Shown: positions 38,914 to 52,639 of the stretch, in pieces
Position numbering within the stretch: the stretch's first letter is position 1
Layout: every line of letters begins with the position of its first letter
Origin: Loxodes magnus
Taxonomy: Eukaryota > Ciliophora > Karyorelictea > Loxodida > Loxodidae
Length of the DNA stretch: 64,000 nucleotides
Reading direction: 5' to 3'
Assembly (NCBI GenBank): GCA_946699065.1
Contig: CAMPDV010000872.1
Coordinates: forward strand, 1-64,000
Notes under the pieces: model-generated
The model's input: the letters and a program-made list of their open reading frames with translations, nothing else
What the model was told of the DNA's origin: nothing
Database searches by the model: none
Program-made: the position numbers and the translations under genes

Positions 38914-39022
38914 AGATTTCGAAAACCAGAATAACTTGAAGAAATATCTCCTAAAATATTGTCCCTAGGTTCAAGTAGCATACAATCAAGTTTATTATTA
39001 TCATAATATTTTTAGCAACAGC
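38914..39022 (+). repeat. dispersed repeat R2, copy b
   Basis: Second copy of the repeat at 37,361-37,474, diverged, same orientation. Confidence 0.55.
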
Positions 39023-40007
39023 TACTTAATTATTTTAGGTTATTTAGAGCTTTTTTAATTTATATTTTTATATCCTAGAACATAGAAATTATGTTGATCA
39101 GTTATTATCCGAAATAACTATAATTAAGGAATATTTTCACATAATATTGCACTTCTTCATCTAAAATAGATTATGATAGTAAATAATCATATTCGCTTAA
39201 TTTTTAAAGAAATATAAGTAAGAGTTAGAATTGTATAGTTATTAATGATAGTAAAAAGAATTAATTTTATAAGTAGAAATAGAAAATTAATATTATACTA
39301 AGAATATACAATAGAAGCATTACTTAGTAAAATAACTTAAATAAATTAAAATTTAGTTAAAATCTTTAATATATTTTAAATATTAGAAACAATAAAGAAG
39401 CACATATAGAAACTAAAAAAGTCTTCTTAAAATGGCAAGCAAAATATTTGAAGAGTATAAATTGAGATTTCCTAAAGTGATATTCGGATAATTATCAACC
39501 TTTAAAAACAGACTAAAACAACTACATATTAATCGCATTAAAAAAATAATTTAATAAACAAAATTTAAATTATCCGTAAAGCTTAAAACCACAAATATTT
39601 AAATCTAAAAAGTTAAATAAATTTAATTTTACTATCAGAAATAAGTTTATTTTATTCTTTTATATTAAATTATATAGCATATAATAACTATATATATTAT
39701 AATATATCAGTAAGTCATTTCAATAGATAAATACCTATATAAGTAATTATCTGGTTTTTGATTGATTAAATTTTTTTTACTTAAAAGAGACTATTTAAAA
39801 CTAATTCATAAAAGCTTAGAAATAAATTTTTAAAAAGTTATAGTTATTATGATTTAATCTTTTTCATAAGGTTTATCATATAAAATATTACTTAATACTA
39901 ATCATTTATGCTTATTAACTAGTAAAATACGTAATCATTCAATTTATATGTTTAATAGATTATATTTTAGTTCATTATCAAAATATTTAATAAATATTTT
40001 ATATCCA
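39023..40007. other. AT-rich interval without recognisable gene
   Basis: No supported feature. Whether the left inverted-repeat arm extends into this interval cannot be told, because the matching right arm is cut by the window end. Confidence 0.5.
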
Positions 40008-40286
40008 TTGATTCTAAAATCTTAGAATCAAAATATATTAAATGCTTAGTTCTAATTATATATATTATCACTTTTCAAACTTAGTAAGTTTTGCTTCATT
40101 GAAAACTTTGCCTCAGTCGTTGTACGATTTTTTTACAACTGTCATTCTCCTGTCCTCATCAGTCTGAATATTCATATAGTTGTTGAAACTTCATTCCTGA
40201 GTAACTATACATCTTTTCGCAACACAACTTGCTTAAAAGCTAGTTATTTCTCAAATCCGAAGTTGGACAAAAAAAACTCTTGTATA

Positions 40287-40817
40287 TCAGAAAAAGGATT
40301 TATTGTTTCTTGAATGACTGCTCTTATTCCTACGGATTTCTAGAAGTAAAATCTCATTCTTCTCTAGCAAGAATAAGGTAATTGGTTTTATTAAATCAAG
40401 TTTTAAACTTTTCCTTATTATTTTCTCCTTCTTCGCCGAATAGACAGTTGAAAAGGCTTGTTTATGGACCCAAAAATTTTTATTCTTATTTGTAATTAAT
40501 TGATTACATATTAATGGATCTATTTATTCCAATTTTGCATATATGATTACAAAAATAATAGGCTTCTTATAATAAAAAGGAATATAGATTCTAATAGAAA
40601 GTTTTAAAAGAGTATTATAAGCTAAATGACAAGACCTTTAATTAATATTATTAAGAAATGAAATAAAAAGCTGCAAGATAAGGCTGCTGATACTGTTTAT
40701 TTGTAGTTTTACATTGAGAAAGAAAAGTTTATAAGAAATAAAGCTTATTATTAGAAAATTATTATCAGAATTAGAAATTAAAGTAAAGCTGTATAAGTAT
40801 TTGATAGTATAAAACAT
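40287..40817 (-). CDS. uncharacterised 176-aa frame in left arm
   Basis: ATG 40,815-40,817 to TGA 40,287-40,289, 176 codons uninterrupted with TAA/TAG as Gln. The N-terminal third is hydrophobic (YLYSFTLISNSDNNFLIISF), and the C-terminal half is basic and helical (STVYSAKKEKIIRKSLKLDL). The frame is kept open in the right-arm copy despite substitutions between the arms. Coding-like sequence in another frame continues downstream to about 40,090 (INPFSDIQEFFLSNFGFEKQ), so the original protein may have been longer. No family recognised; an element-encoded or a host membrane protein are both possible. Confidence 0.42.
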
Positions 40818-42185
40818 ATTCAATATTTAAATAATAGCACAGTAGATTAAAACTTCCATTAGCAAATATTTTCATAGTTATGACTTTTATAAATTTACAT
40901 AACAAACTAAGTTAAATAGTTTTAACGTCAACATATTCATTTCAATCATATTTAAAAATAATCAAATATCAACGATAAGATGCTAAATAAAAGTTAATAT
41001 CAAAATATTTCACAAGAACCTTTAGATAAAAAAACTTGAAATTCTAGAAACGGAGAAAGCAAAAAAGGAAAAAGTTAAAGATGATTAGAAAGAAGGAGTA
41101 ATTAAAGAAGGATGATTAAGATAAGATTAAATTGTAATTTAAAAGCATTTACTAACGTCTATAATTAAAGAAAGAAATTCATGCAATCGAAGAAGTCAAA
41201 AATTCTTTTAGTTTAAGTTTAATTAAAATAGTTCATAAAAATAGTTAATTTGATATGAAATTAGTAAAATAAACTATTGGTGAAAAATTTGAGTAATATA
41301 ATTTTTAATATATAGAAAGAAAATTTAGTAAAATATACTAAAATATAAAAATAGAAAATTGCATATAGCCTAACAAAAGAAATATCAAGCTAGTTGATAA
41401 TTTTCCTTATCATAGAAGAAATAAATATTTAAAGGTTATTAAATAATTAATAGCTAACTTGTTATTATAGTAGTTATATAAGTTTATTTTCTTTTATTAA
41501 TTTTCAAAATATTTATTATTAGAAAGGCATATAAATCTATTACCTTATTTTAAAATTACGTAAAGTTATACTTTATATAATGCTTATTAGTATAGTAAAG
41601 ACTTAGTAACTAATAAAACTTATTACTATTAGTGATGAAAATGTTTGTCCTTTTCGGAGATCTTTAATTTTTTCCGCACTTATCAACAGATGTTTGCATA
41701 ATAAAAAATTATAAACTCCAGTTTATATCGAGTTATAGATGCAATACCAAATAAAGTATTTATTAATATCAGTTAATAGTAAGAAATAAATAGTTTTATG
41801 CATTGGAAATTAAAGAGTCTGTTTAATATTCTTTATTCATTTTACTTTTATTTAATTATTACTTAGCATTCATACCATAAAATAGATATTTAAATAGAAA
41901 AATAGACTTAAATATATGGAATCTTTATAAAATTAAATGAGACATTTCTTATTAAAATGCTTAATGAAATATTTAAATAATGCTTCATTGATAAATATTA
42001 AATTACTTCTATGTACTCCAAAATCCAAATTATAATAACTGTATGATTAAACTAAAAGGTAAACTAATAAAGAAATTAAAAAATAAAGTAAATAAATAAA
42101 AAAAGACAATTTATTCATACATGAAGATGGGAATACAATTTTTCCAAATTAAATAAAAAAACTTGAGAATGTCTTTAAGAAATTA
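40818..42185. other. intergenic spacer between divergent blocks, left arm
   Basis: AT-rich, no supported gene. It would hold the promoters of the two divergent blocks. Mirrored at 62,130-63,497. Confidence 0.45.
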
Positions 42186-42189
42186 TATA

Positions 42190-42222
42190 ACTATTTTCAT
42201 TATTTGATCAAATGAAAATAGT
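42190..42222. repeat. perfect 12-bp hairpin, left arm
   Basis: ACTATTTTCATT and its exact complement AATGAAAATAGT flank a 9-nt loop ATTTGATCA. It sits directly upstream of the large coding-like block and is conserved perfectly in the right arm at 62,094-62,126. Could be an operator-like or hairpin-forming site, or a recombination remnant. Confidence 0.85.
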
Positions 42223-45200
42223 AATGTAGGTATTAAGCGAGGAAAGCCGAAATATTATATTGCTTCTAGAAAGCAAAAGAAAGGTCAAAATTTAGAAAAT
42301 TAAATCTAGAATTCATTAGAAGCCTTAATGTTCAAATTTATGCAAATGGAAAATAATTTAGCAACAAATTCGACAATAACTAAAGAATAAATTTAATTAA
42401 AAATTAAATATCTCTAATTTAAAGTAACCAAATATTAATAGAATAAAAAGCTTGGGGCTAAGAAAACTCTCTATAATGTTTCAAAATAAAAATAAAGAAA
42501 TACGAAATATATGTAAAATTTGAACATAATCGAATTACTGAAGATATAAACAAATAAATAATAGAAACTAGAATAAAATTATAAAATATTATGGGAAGCT
42601 CTAATGTAACATCGGATGGTGAAATCTATAGAAAAAAGGGAATTTAAAAGGTTATGAAAAGACGCTAGCCTAAAAGACTGAGAGGAGCAGCTTCGAAGGA
42701 TCTAGTAACCATGAAGTCTTTAAAAATAAGATATTTAATCAATTAAAACCAGAGTTAAGAATTAGTATTCCAATTTAAAAGTATTCAACGATATTTAAGT
42801 TCTGAATGAACAGTTTGTCAACAGTCTAATCGTTAAGTGCTTACATTTATGCTTCTGCTGCTGATTCATCTGATCAATTAAAAGCAAATACTTTTGTCCT
42901 TAAATTTCAAATTTTAAAAGGATGCATACATTTTAGATCTATTCACATGCTTTACAGTTTATAAGAAAATGCCAAGTAGTATAGTTAAAGTTTGAGAGGA
43001 ACAACATAGCTTAAAATTTTTCAGCTAATCCAAGGAAAAACTAGTTTGTTTTCCTAGATTTTTTAAAGCTCAGCCAGAAGCTATAGCAAAACAAGTTTTG
43101 TGAAGATAGGTAGCATATAGATATCATATGATTTTTCCTTTTTCTCATATTAAAATTAATAAAAATGTATGAAACAGTTTATCTTCTTGCAATACAGTTA
43201 AATTCAATTAAGCTTATAAAAGTTAAGTAAGGCTTACAAGTATTCCACTTTTCTTGGAGTTTTCCATCTTGCGATTTCTTCATTTCAACTAAATCTTCTA
43301 AATTTTTACCATCCTAATTTTTTGTAGCTTGAGTAATTCTATTAAGTAAGAGCTGTATCTATTTGCTGATGCAGTGTTAAAAGTTCGAATTTCTTGCATT
43401 ATAATATTGGTCTGGTAAAGCGACTTATTTTTATTAAAAGACACTTATGAATATTCATATGCTATTAGTTGTTTTTTAGATTATATTAGCAATGAGTACA
43501 TGCTCATAAGCATTTAATTCTTATATTTAAATTGGGAACTTTTAAATTAAAGATATCAATAATTAAATTTCCCTTCTTTATTAAAGCAAAAGTAAGATAA
43601 AAAATTTAAAAGATATAAATACTAATACCTATCTTTTTAGATTGATGAATTTATATGTCCTAATATGCGAAAAATGTGAACTGAATATTTTAAATTATGA
43701 GTACTTTAGGAAGAATCATATAAATAAAGCTATTATAATATATATGTCAGCTTTTGCTTTACTTTGCTTTGCTAAATCTAAATTTTAAGTATGTCATAAA
43801 AGAATAAATAGTTCATTTATATTAATATCTTTATAAAAAAGGAAGCTTGTGGATTTAGAATATTAATATCATTCAAAATTTATTAATTATTTATCTTATT
43901 TCTTTAACAAAAAGTACCTTTTTAACTTAAAAAGCAAGTGTTTAAAATTTAATTTTCGATAGCCTTTTTAAGAACCTTTTTATCTTTCTTTTCTAATTTT
44001 AATTACTTTACCTCAATCCAATTTTTCTAATGTTTACTCTCTTTTTAAGTAGGAGTTTTGTTATCTTGTAATAGTGCATCTATAGAGATAACTAAATATA
44101 AAGTATCTAATTGTGATTGGATTATTCACTTATTTAGGCCTAATTAGCTTCTATTTAAATTTAGACTATCAAATTATTAATAAGTTAGGAATATTTTACT
44201 TAGTACTTAGTACTTAGATATAAGGTTATTTTTAGTTATTCTTAAAAATACTTTCCTGTGCTTTACCAGTCTTATAAATATTGAATAGATCTGTTTGACT
44301 CACACACTTTTATTGCCTTATCTATTCTTAGAATTTTTAGCATAATAAACAGTTTTTCCAATATCTAATCAGAATAAATAATAGATAGAAGAGCAAATTT
44401 TTGGTATTTTTAGATTATAAGAGAGATGAAATCTTAAGAAAAAAGGATATTAAAATATCTTAAAATACAATTGTATTGCAAGCTAGCTTAAGTTTAATAT
44501 ACTAAAGCTACATTTAATTAGAATTGTAAATATAAATAGTTTTATGCTATTAATATACAATTATTTATTCAATGTTTATCTAAAATAGAGTATTAATAGA
44601 TAAAAGTTTAATCATTTGGCTAGGTAAACAAACAAGATTGTAAGTTTACAAAATAAATAAAATTTAGACAATTAATTAACAAGTAAATAATGACTAAATT
44701 TATAAAACTTTGAACTGTTAAAAAGCATTTAGACATAAGTATAAGTGTAATATTAAATTAATTATATACTAAGAAATATTTGAGTTAATATATCATTTCC
44801 AAACTATAATATCTTGCTTTTATTATATACCTAATGACATAGTAGATAATCAAATAAAATATAAATAAATTATAAAAAATGGTGTATTCTTTAAATTATA
44901 AAAGGAATTAATGAATCAATAATAATTATATGTATAAGCTTTCTAGAGTTATAAAGAAGAAAGTAATAATCTTTTAAGATTTAGAATAAATCAAAAGTAT
45001 TAACTTAAAAATTATTATTGATAACGAGCATAAATTCAAAATATTTATTCTTTGATTCTTACATTTTAAGTTAAACAAAAAATTTATAAAGCATAATAAA
45101 GAGTTTTAAAAATTTACATTTACTCTTTAAAGAAATTTCAGAATTGCTCCGAAATAATATCTTACAATGTTTTATCAAAAATTAAATAACTTAAAATTAG

Positions 45201-47110
45201 AATTCATGCTACTTTATGATGAAAACCTGCCAAATGTTCATAAAATGAATTATAACATAAAGACTTTAATTAATTATAATTTGAATAAATGGCAGCTTTA
45301 AGATACTTAAAAATTTATGTAAAACTATATGAATTATATAAATTATAAATTAACTTAAGAAAATTAAAATAAGATTGGGAATTTTACTATTATAAATATC
45401 AGGAAAAATATAGGCCAAATGCAAGATATTGATAAAGCATAAAATTGCTTCTTTAGTCTTCAATGAATATTTTACTTTATTCTTATAAGCTATTGAAATT
45501 TATTGCATTCAAGAAACTCTAAATAGACAACTCTTATTTATGTAGTTAATTATTAAAAATATCAGTTAAATAAGCTTTAACTTTGATAGGTCTAGATTCT
45601 AAAATGATTAATTTTTATACTTTAAATTTTGATATTTAATTTTTTATGCTTTTATAAAGTATTTTAAAAATAATCTATCTTAACTATTAAAATAAAAAGT
45701 ACTTCATAAAGTATAAAATTTAAATAATTTAGCTTTAATTATAGATATATTAATAGCAGTATTAAAGCTATAAGCAAATCTATTTCTAATAATAATTTTA
45801 GTTGCTTTAATTAAGATAATAAAATGAAGAGTATCTATATACTTAGTTCTAATTATTAAACTGAGGAACCTATAAATTAAATCAATAACATTAAAATTTT
45901 AGTTATATTTTACTGAAAGAAACCTTTTAATCTGAGCAGCATTATGCTTCTATCAATAATGATGCTGCTTATTGCTCTAACAATATAATCTTGAATGATT
46001 TGCTCCATGATATTTTTGATAAATTTGCCTTTACAAAGAAAATAATTATTAAATATCTTAAAAAAATCAGAAAATTGACTACTTCAGTTCTAAAGTTGTT
46101 ATAAAAAGGATGCTAAGATAGTTAAGGAAATTTAGGCTTTTTAATAATATAATTTGAAATTCAAGAATTAATTTAGGCTGAATTTTACAAAGTTAAGTTT
46201 ATTTATATAGCTTTATCGAAGTTAATAGATTTAAGAGAGTGTTTAATTTATTTAGAAGCTGATATGTGAGTTGTTTCAAGATTCTAACTAGAAGTTAATT
46301 TTTTATTAAAGATTTCTACTCTTTAATTTGTATTTCTATTAAGCTTTTATTATATTAATTCTAGTTAGTCATTATGTATTCAATTAACTTTCTCTTTAAT
46401 AAGAACTTTCATAATTAATAAAGTATTAACATTATCATATCTCAGTCTTTGAACTTAACCATTTATAAACCTTAATCATTGCATATTTTATATATTCAGC
46501 AATTCTTTCGTATTTATTATTAGAACCACCTCATTAAATTTAAAATACAAGTTACAAATCAGTTCTCTAAATTTCAGTCTAACTATTTTTAACTATCCTT
46601 GGCTCTGCTTATTTTACAAGCATCTCATAATTATTAGCTAATTATTTTCTTAAACTTATGCTTATAATATTAAATATAAAGCTTTATTTATTTTACTTCC
46701 ATTTTTAATTATAATTAATAGCTTAAAAAATATTTTATAGCATAATTAAATATTTTCTGCTAAGCATTCTATCTAAAAGGCTTAGTCTTTTTTACTTTTT
46801 AATTATTTGAAAGAAAAATTTTATTTTCTTTCTAGGATTAACATCAAAAAGTTAAAAATTACTGTTAATTATTATTCTTTAATCTTAGACTTTATTAAGC
46901 TAGTATATTTAAATTATTTAAAATAGCCTAAATATTATAACTAATGATGAATATCCTAATTTCCTTTTAGCTTAATCTATATCTTCTGTCTAGCATTATC
47001 ACTCTGTATTTAAACTACATACAAAGAATTAAATAGCAGATTATTTAAATATAGTTATAAAATATAGCAATTTTATTATTTATATTTTATACTAAAGAGT
47101 AAGTTTATAA
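42223..47110 (+). pseudogene. large coding-like block in left arm, unrecognised
   Basis: Nearly 5 kb in which protein-like sequence can be read on the plus strand with TAA/TAG as Gln, over several frames, so it is not an intact single gene. Readable pieces in order: IKRGKPKYYIASRKQKKGQN; DGEIYRKK; SSSFEGSSNHEVFKNKIFNQ; SAYIYASAADSSDQLKAN (about 42.8 kb); a long hydrophobic-rich stretch (43.2-44.4 kb); LLYDENLPNVHKMNYNIKTL (45.2 kb), with a TPR-like feel; YASINNDAAYCSNNIILNDL (45.9 kb); and a hydrophobic, probably membrane-embedded end (46.5-47.1 kb). The right arm has the same block. No domain was identified. It may be one large membrane protein or several genes, and could be cargo of a mobile element. 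Confidence 0.42.
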
Positions 47111-47901
47111 TATAACCTTATAAGTTTATTTTCTTTTATATATAAGTTTTATATTTTATTAGTCTTTTCATTTTTGACTAATAAGCATATCGATAATACA
47201 TTTTAATATAGATAGAGCAGATTGAGCTTTAAATTAATAGCTTTATTTTATGTCTGAGATTAAATACTAATTAGTTACAAATTTGAATTAGGTAAAGAAT
47301 AATAATCTAGACACTGTAAGATATACTCTCTCAGAAATATTTCTTATAGTAAAGACTAAAAAGTATAAAATAGGGAAATGATATTGAAAAAACTAAACTA
47401 GTAAATAGATTAAAATAATAATAATTAATACTATATATAATCATTATTACCTATTTATCTACATTTATATTCTCTGAGACTTATAATTAATACTTAATAA
47501 TTTTATTTAAAAAGAACAAAGAACAGGATTAGAGCTAAACTCTTTTATTTATAAACTTTATAATAATATATAAAATATTACATAAAGCATTTAATATCAT
47601 TAACTAGCATATAAAATTAAATTTAGATAAGCTAAATAATAATCTTACCAATAAGAACTAAGAAACTAATAATAAAATAAGGATAATTATTAGATTTTTA
47701 AATTAAATCTCTTATTTTTTGATTTATACTTATTAAAGTAATTTGGATATTTAAATTAAATTTTATAAATAATCTAATAATAAATTATTTAATTATAGTA
47801 AAATTAAACCCAATTATTTCTTTTTGTACCGCTAATGGCAAAATAATGTAATAAATTAAAATATTTTATTATATATATATTTTATATATTATATTTAATA
47901 T

Positions 47902-48390
47902 AGTTGTTCGAAGGTGAACAAAAGGGACATCTTCATCAGATGTTGGGGAAGCTAAGTACACATAATCGACTTTACGTCTTCCTCTATTTTGGTTTGACCT
48001 CGAGACATAAGATTCTTAGAACTTCGACTTGGGTTGACTTGGTTTCGTTTATTCTTAATACTGGAACAAAAAAGAAATAATATTGCGAGTTTCATCAGAA
48101 ATGGGGAATTTAAGTACCCATAATTGACACGTGTTGTCCTCTATTTTTGTGATGCATTGAGACGCAACCCTGCAATGTCTTTGAACCTCCAACAAGTATT
48201 AAAGATTAAGAGTATTCTGAAATTATATCAGCATTGAACATTTTTATCAATACTGAATAATTATACCAGTATTGAACAAGGTTTATCAGTATCTGATAAT
48301 TTTATCAATAACAAACATTCTTGTCAGTATGAAACATTTTTTAAAGAGCTGCGCACAAACGAGAGTGCTACGCGCTCTATAATAAAATTT
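47902..48390 (+). repeat. GC-richer inner-edge block with 147-bp units and 19-bp repeats
   Basis: Unlike the rest of the arm in composition. Two diverged units start at 47,916 and 48,063 (offset 147 bp), each with GAACAAAA, CATCAG, TGGGGAA, TAAGTAC, CATAAT and CCTCTATTTT in order. Then six degenerate units built on ATCAGTATTGAACATTT start at about 48,228, 48,246, 48,265, 48,285, 48,304 and 48,323, a period of 18-20 bp. A short GC-rich end (GCGCACAAACGAG..CTACGCGCTC) lies next to the inner arm edge. No coding frame. Tandem 19-mers inside long inverted repeats are known from Tetrahymena Tlr elements; the match here is by pattern only. Confidence 0.7.
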
Positions 48391-49040
48391 ATTTATTTAT
48401 GTATTTTAATCTATATTAGAATGAACGTTCAAAATCCATTATATTTTTACTTTTATTTTATAATTATTAAATTTTGAATAATCTTTGCTTATTCAAAAAT
48501 CGATATTTATTTTACCATTTTTTTAAGACTTAATTAACCTATTCAGAAGATAATAAAATAAAAACTACTTTTACTTATATAAATATCTTTACTATACTAA
48601 TAGTTATATAATTATGCTCTATCTATTTTATTTAACTGTAAATACTTTTCTATCACTATTTAGCTACTATATCTTAATAAAAAGTTAAAAAAATGAATTT
48701 AATTAATGTAATAAAATAGGCAAGAAACTTAATAAATAAGTTTATTAAGTAAATAGTATACAATCAGTTTAACTATTAATAGCTAGGTATATATATTAAA
48801 TTACTTTAGTTACAAAATTAAGTTAAAAGAATAGTTTTATGATTGAATAAATAAATGTATATAGTACTTATATTCAAAAAGGAAAATTTAAATTTCTGTT
48901 TTAAAATTAAAGAGATATAAAAGGATAATACATTTGCTTTAAGCATTTCTATTTAATTGATTAAGATATAAAGTTTGAATTAAATAAAGATATATTCGAT
49001 AATATAAGTAAATGCTAGAAAATTTCTCAATTTTATCATG

Positions 49041-49560
49041 AACTGATTTTTTTATATACTTTTAGATGGAATTATTAAACTAGCTTTCATTCCAGCTTTG
49101 TAAAACAGTTCTTTAGTTGCCTTGAGAGTAGTTTGAGTATTCTAATTTTATATTTATAAACATATCCGCTCGTTGCAATACATTTTGACTTTTCTTATTA
49201 AAATCTTGCTATAATCCTTTGTGCTACTATTATCGGTATTATTTATCAAATACTGTTGTCGAATCTTCCTGAAATTTTTGTGCTAGCGAAATAAATGTTA
49301 GAAACTGCCGCATCAAACACATTTCTAAATGATTTTCATCTTCTTTTGAATTATTACAAAAAGGGCATTCACTCCTTTCCAATAATTTTTTTTCTTTTAA
49401 GCATTCTTGGTTTCCATCTCATCTTGTTCTTAATCTGAAGATATATCATATTTCATCTTTTCTATGTTTTTTAAATCTTAATAGTTTGATATCCTTTTAT
49501 GAATTCATCAAATCAATATGTTATATATTGTTAAATCGATACAATTTGTTTCATTCTACA
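49041..49560 (-). mobile_element. LINE ORF2 C-terminal fragment with zinc knuckle
   Basis: The minus strand reads ECPFCNNSKEDENHLEMC: a C-x2-C-x8-H-x4-C knuckle at 49,319-49,367, the standard C-terminal nucleic-acid-binding finger of LINE ORF2. Upstream coding-like sequence (NQECLKEKKLLERS) is in frame but contains a TGA a few residues earlier (Arg-Thr-Arg-stop-Asp-Gly). Downstream of the knuckle the frame continues MRQFLTFISLAQKFQED. The RT domain itself is missing, so this is a 3' scrap. Confidence 0.82.
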
Positions 49561-52500
49561 TCTTCTTCTACCTATATTCTCATGTTTCTTACTAATGCTT
49601 TTAAATAAAGTAAATTTTTAATGTATAAGTTTAAATTAATTTTAAATGAGCAAAGGTAATTAAAGATTATATTGATTTAAATATAAAAATAAAATGTATT
49701 AAGAAACTAAACTTACTTAATATATTAATATTAGAAATCTATATATTTAAGAATCTAAATTTATCTCTAAATTAAATAGATTTAAATAGGGTGATGCATT
49801 TAAATTGTAATACTTAAAGTTATATTATAAATATCTCAACTAATTCTATAATAATAAATTCAAAAAATGTATTAAATAGAATCCTTAATGGAAATCAAAA
49901 AAGACAAATAAATAAAAAGTAATTGATATGGTTTTAAAGTAATTTATGCTATATGAAATAGAAAATTTATACTTCCTCTTCAAATTGAAATAAATATCAT
50001 TTAATTTAAATTCTATTTTTACAACTTTTTATATAGTTTCTTAACAAATTTTCTTAAAGTATAAAAATGTAAATTTATTTAATCGTTTTAATTACAAATA
50101 TCTATTTCTATTTTCCATTTTTATTTAAACATAAATTGATTCTTCCTCCAGCCTAAATATTTAGTCTTTTTATCTAAATTAATCAAAAGCACGAATTTTC
50201 ATCGAAGCTTATCTTCTTTCATTTCTTCTTAAGGTAAACTTAAGCAAAGCTTTTAGAAAAATTACTTTTATATGTTGGTATGAAATTTAAATATTTCAAT
50301 TTGAGTTACTCTAAGTAAGGAAATTCGATAATCATTCTATCGATTAAAAAAACTAAATGAGATGGCTACACGATTAACCCGAAACTCGATAAAGACTTTT
50401 TATTATTTTGCCGAAAATAAAAACCTAAAGTAATAACTTATCGTCTTTAAAAATTAAGGTGTATCAACTGTAGATTGTATTTTAAATAATATATTAAAGG
50501 AATAAATTTTAATTTATCAAAATGGCTAAAGAGAATAAATTGTATACTAAAATATTTATTTCATTTTGTTCTTTAAAATACTAATCCTAATTAGAAACTT
50601 ATATCTTTAACAGTAAGAAACTATTTTTACTTTATCAAATATTATCAATAATCTTGTAAGTTTTTTATGTTCAATTAAGTGTAATTTTTATATAATTTTA
50701 TATTAAAAATATAATTAAAAATTTAGATAATTAATATTTAAAAATTATCGCTTAATATTATAATGTAGTATACTTATTTTTATTAGCTATATATTAATTT
50801 ATCTTTTGTCTTTTTCTAATTTACATAATTTTAATGCATAATCTTAGTATAATTTTTAGCTTATTTCTTATAGGAAAATTTAGGTAGTTAAAAGATTTAT
50901 TAATATTCTTCTTATATATTATAAGAAAGCAAGAAAATATTTTTTGTAAAATAACCAAATTTACATTTTTCAAAAGTAAATTTAAGTTAATTTTGCTAAA
51001 TGAGTGCCACTAAGCTTAAAGCATGCTTTTTATTAAAAAATGTTACTCTAAAAGGTTAACTAAAGTGTTAATTATAAGCTTGGTAAACTATATAAAATTA
51101 TCTTTTTTATCTATTTAAATAAATATATTAAAATACATATAATTTAAAATTATCATTTATACTAGTTAATTTATGATCACTTCTATTTTATTATACTATT
51201 CTATTTTTTTAATTTTTCTATCAATTTTAAAAATTAAAAGTTTAAATTAATAGATTATCAACACTAATAGAAAATATACAAAAATACATTTCATATTATT
51301 AGGATTTAGTTAAATATCTATTATTTAAATATTTCATTTTAATATTAGGCATTTCTTCAAGTTATTATTTTAATGCTTTACTTAAATTACAAAATAAAAA
51401 TTTATAATAGAAAATAATTTTTTATAAATGCTATTTAAGCTTTATAAAATATAAATAATTAATTCTTTTGATGCTTTTGTAGAAAATATTTTATTTTATT
51501 TTATATTGAAAAATATATACTAGCATGCATAAAAAGAATATAATATATATAAGTGCTACATCTTAAGCAGATTATATTTTTTACTATAATAAATTTTTCT
51601 AATGTTCTTCTTATTGTTACCATTATATAACTTCTTAACATTTTTTAATCAAGTTTGATTTAAAAATATTTTACTTAAATATGATTTCTCAAATTCTAAT
51701 AAAAATATGTAAAGCTTAAAATTAAACAATGATAAAAGAATTAAACTCTATTATATTTTCTGATTGATTTAAATTATTTACTATAGGAAATTTTATATTT
51801 ATCGAAAATATAAAATTTTTGTACTAAAAAATTTTAAAAAACTTAACTTAACTATATAAATTAAAAAAAATTGCTATTTTTTAATAAAATAGTTTGTTGA
51901 AATTAAAAAGAAAATAAAGTACAAAAGATTAAATTAAAAAGATACTAATATAGTTTTTAATGATAGTGTAGCAGAAAAATATTAAAAGTGAAAATAGATA
52001 AATAAATAGATTTTATTGTTCGTATTAATAATAAAATAGATAAAGATAAAAAGATTCTAAGTAAATCCAAATCGTAAGTGTATTCGAAAATATATTTAAA
52101 TGTACCTTTGCTCTATATAAACAGAACTACTTTTCCAGAAAGAATATAATGACTGATTTAATGAGTCATAATTTATGTTACAAATTATTTGATAATTAGC
52201 AAATATTTGATAATATATTAAATCAAACTTAAATAGTATATTATTATTTTTATTCTCCTTTCTCTTTATTTTTCTGTTCGAATATTTAGTAATTAATCTG
52301 CAGCTTACTCATAATTCTTTATTAATATGTCTCAAAAATAATATTTTTTACTTGCATGTTGATATATTCATCCATTTTCTAAATTTTAATTGTTAAGCAG
52401 TGACAATCAAGGTCACCGCTTAAAATAAATTTTAAAGTTTTAAAAATTGACTCAAATTAGATAATAATCTAATATTTAATAATTTTTTTATAATAAATAT

Positions 52501-52639
52501 ATATTAACTATTAGTTTAGCTTACATAATAATAAATAATTAACTTGTACCACCATTAAGGGAATTACCACAATTAAATAGTTTAGTCTTTATAAAAGATA
52601 TTCACTTCTAAATTTTTGGATCTTCAATTTCATGAAACT

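Larger units (their letters stand above)
40315..48400 (+). repeat. left arm of a very long inverted repeat
   Basis: Pairs with 55,917-64,000 in reverse complement. Matched landmarks give coordinate sums of 104,315 (open frames at 40,638-40,823 and 63,492-63,677), 104,316 (hairpin) and 104,317 (inner edge), so there are almost no net indels over 8 kb. Aligned patches differ by scattered substitutions, a few per cent by eye. The inner edge is sharp: identity ends at 48,400 within ATAATAAAATTTATTTATTTAT. The outer edge is unknown and may lie beyond 40,315. It contains two divergent coding-like blocks and the inner repeat block. Confidence 0.95.
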
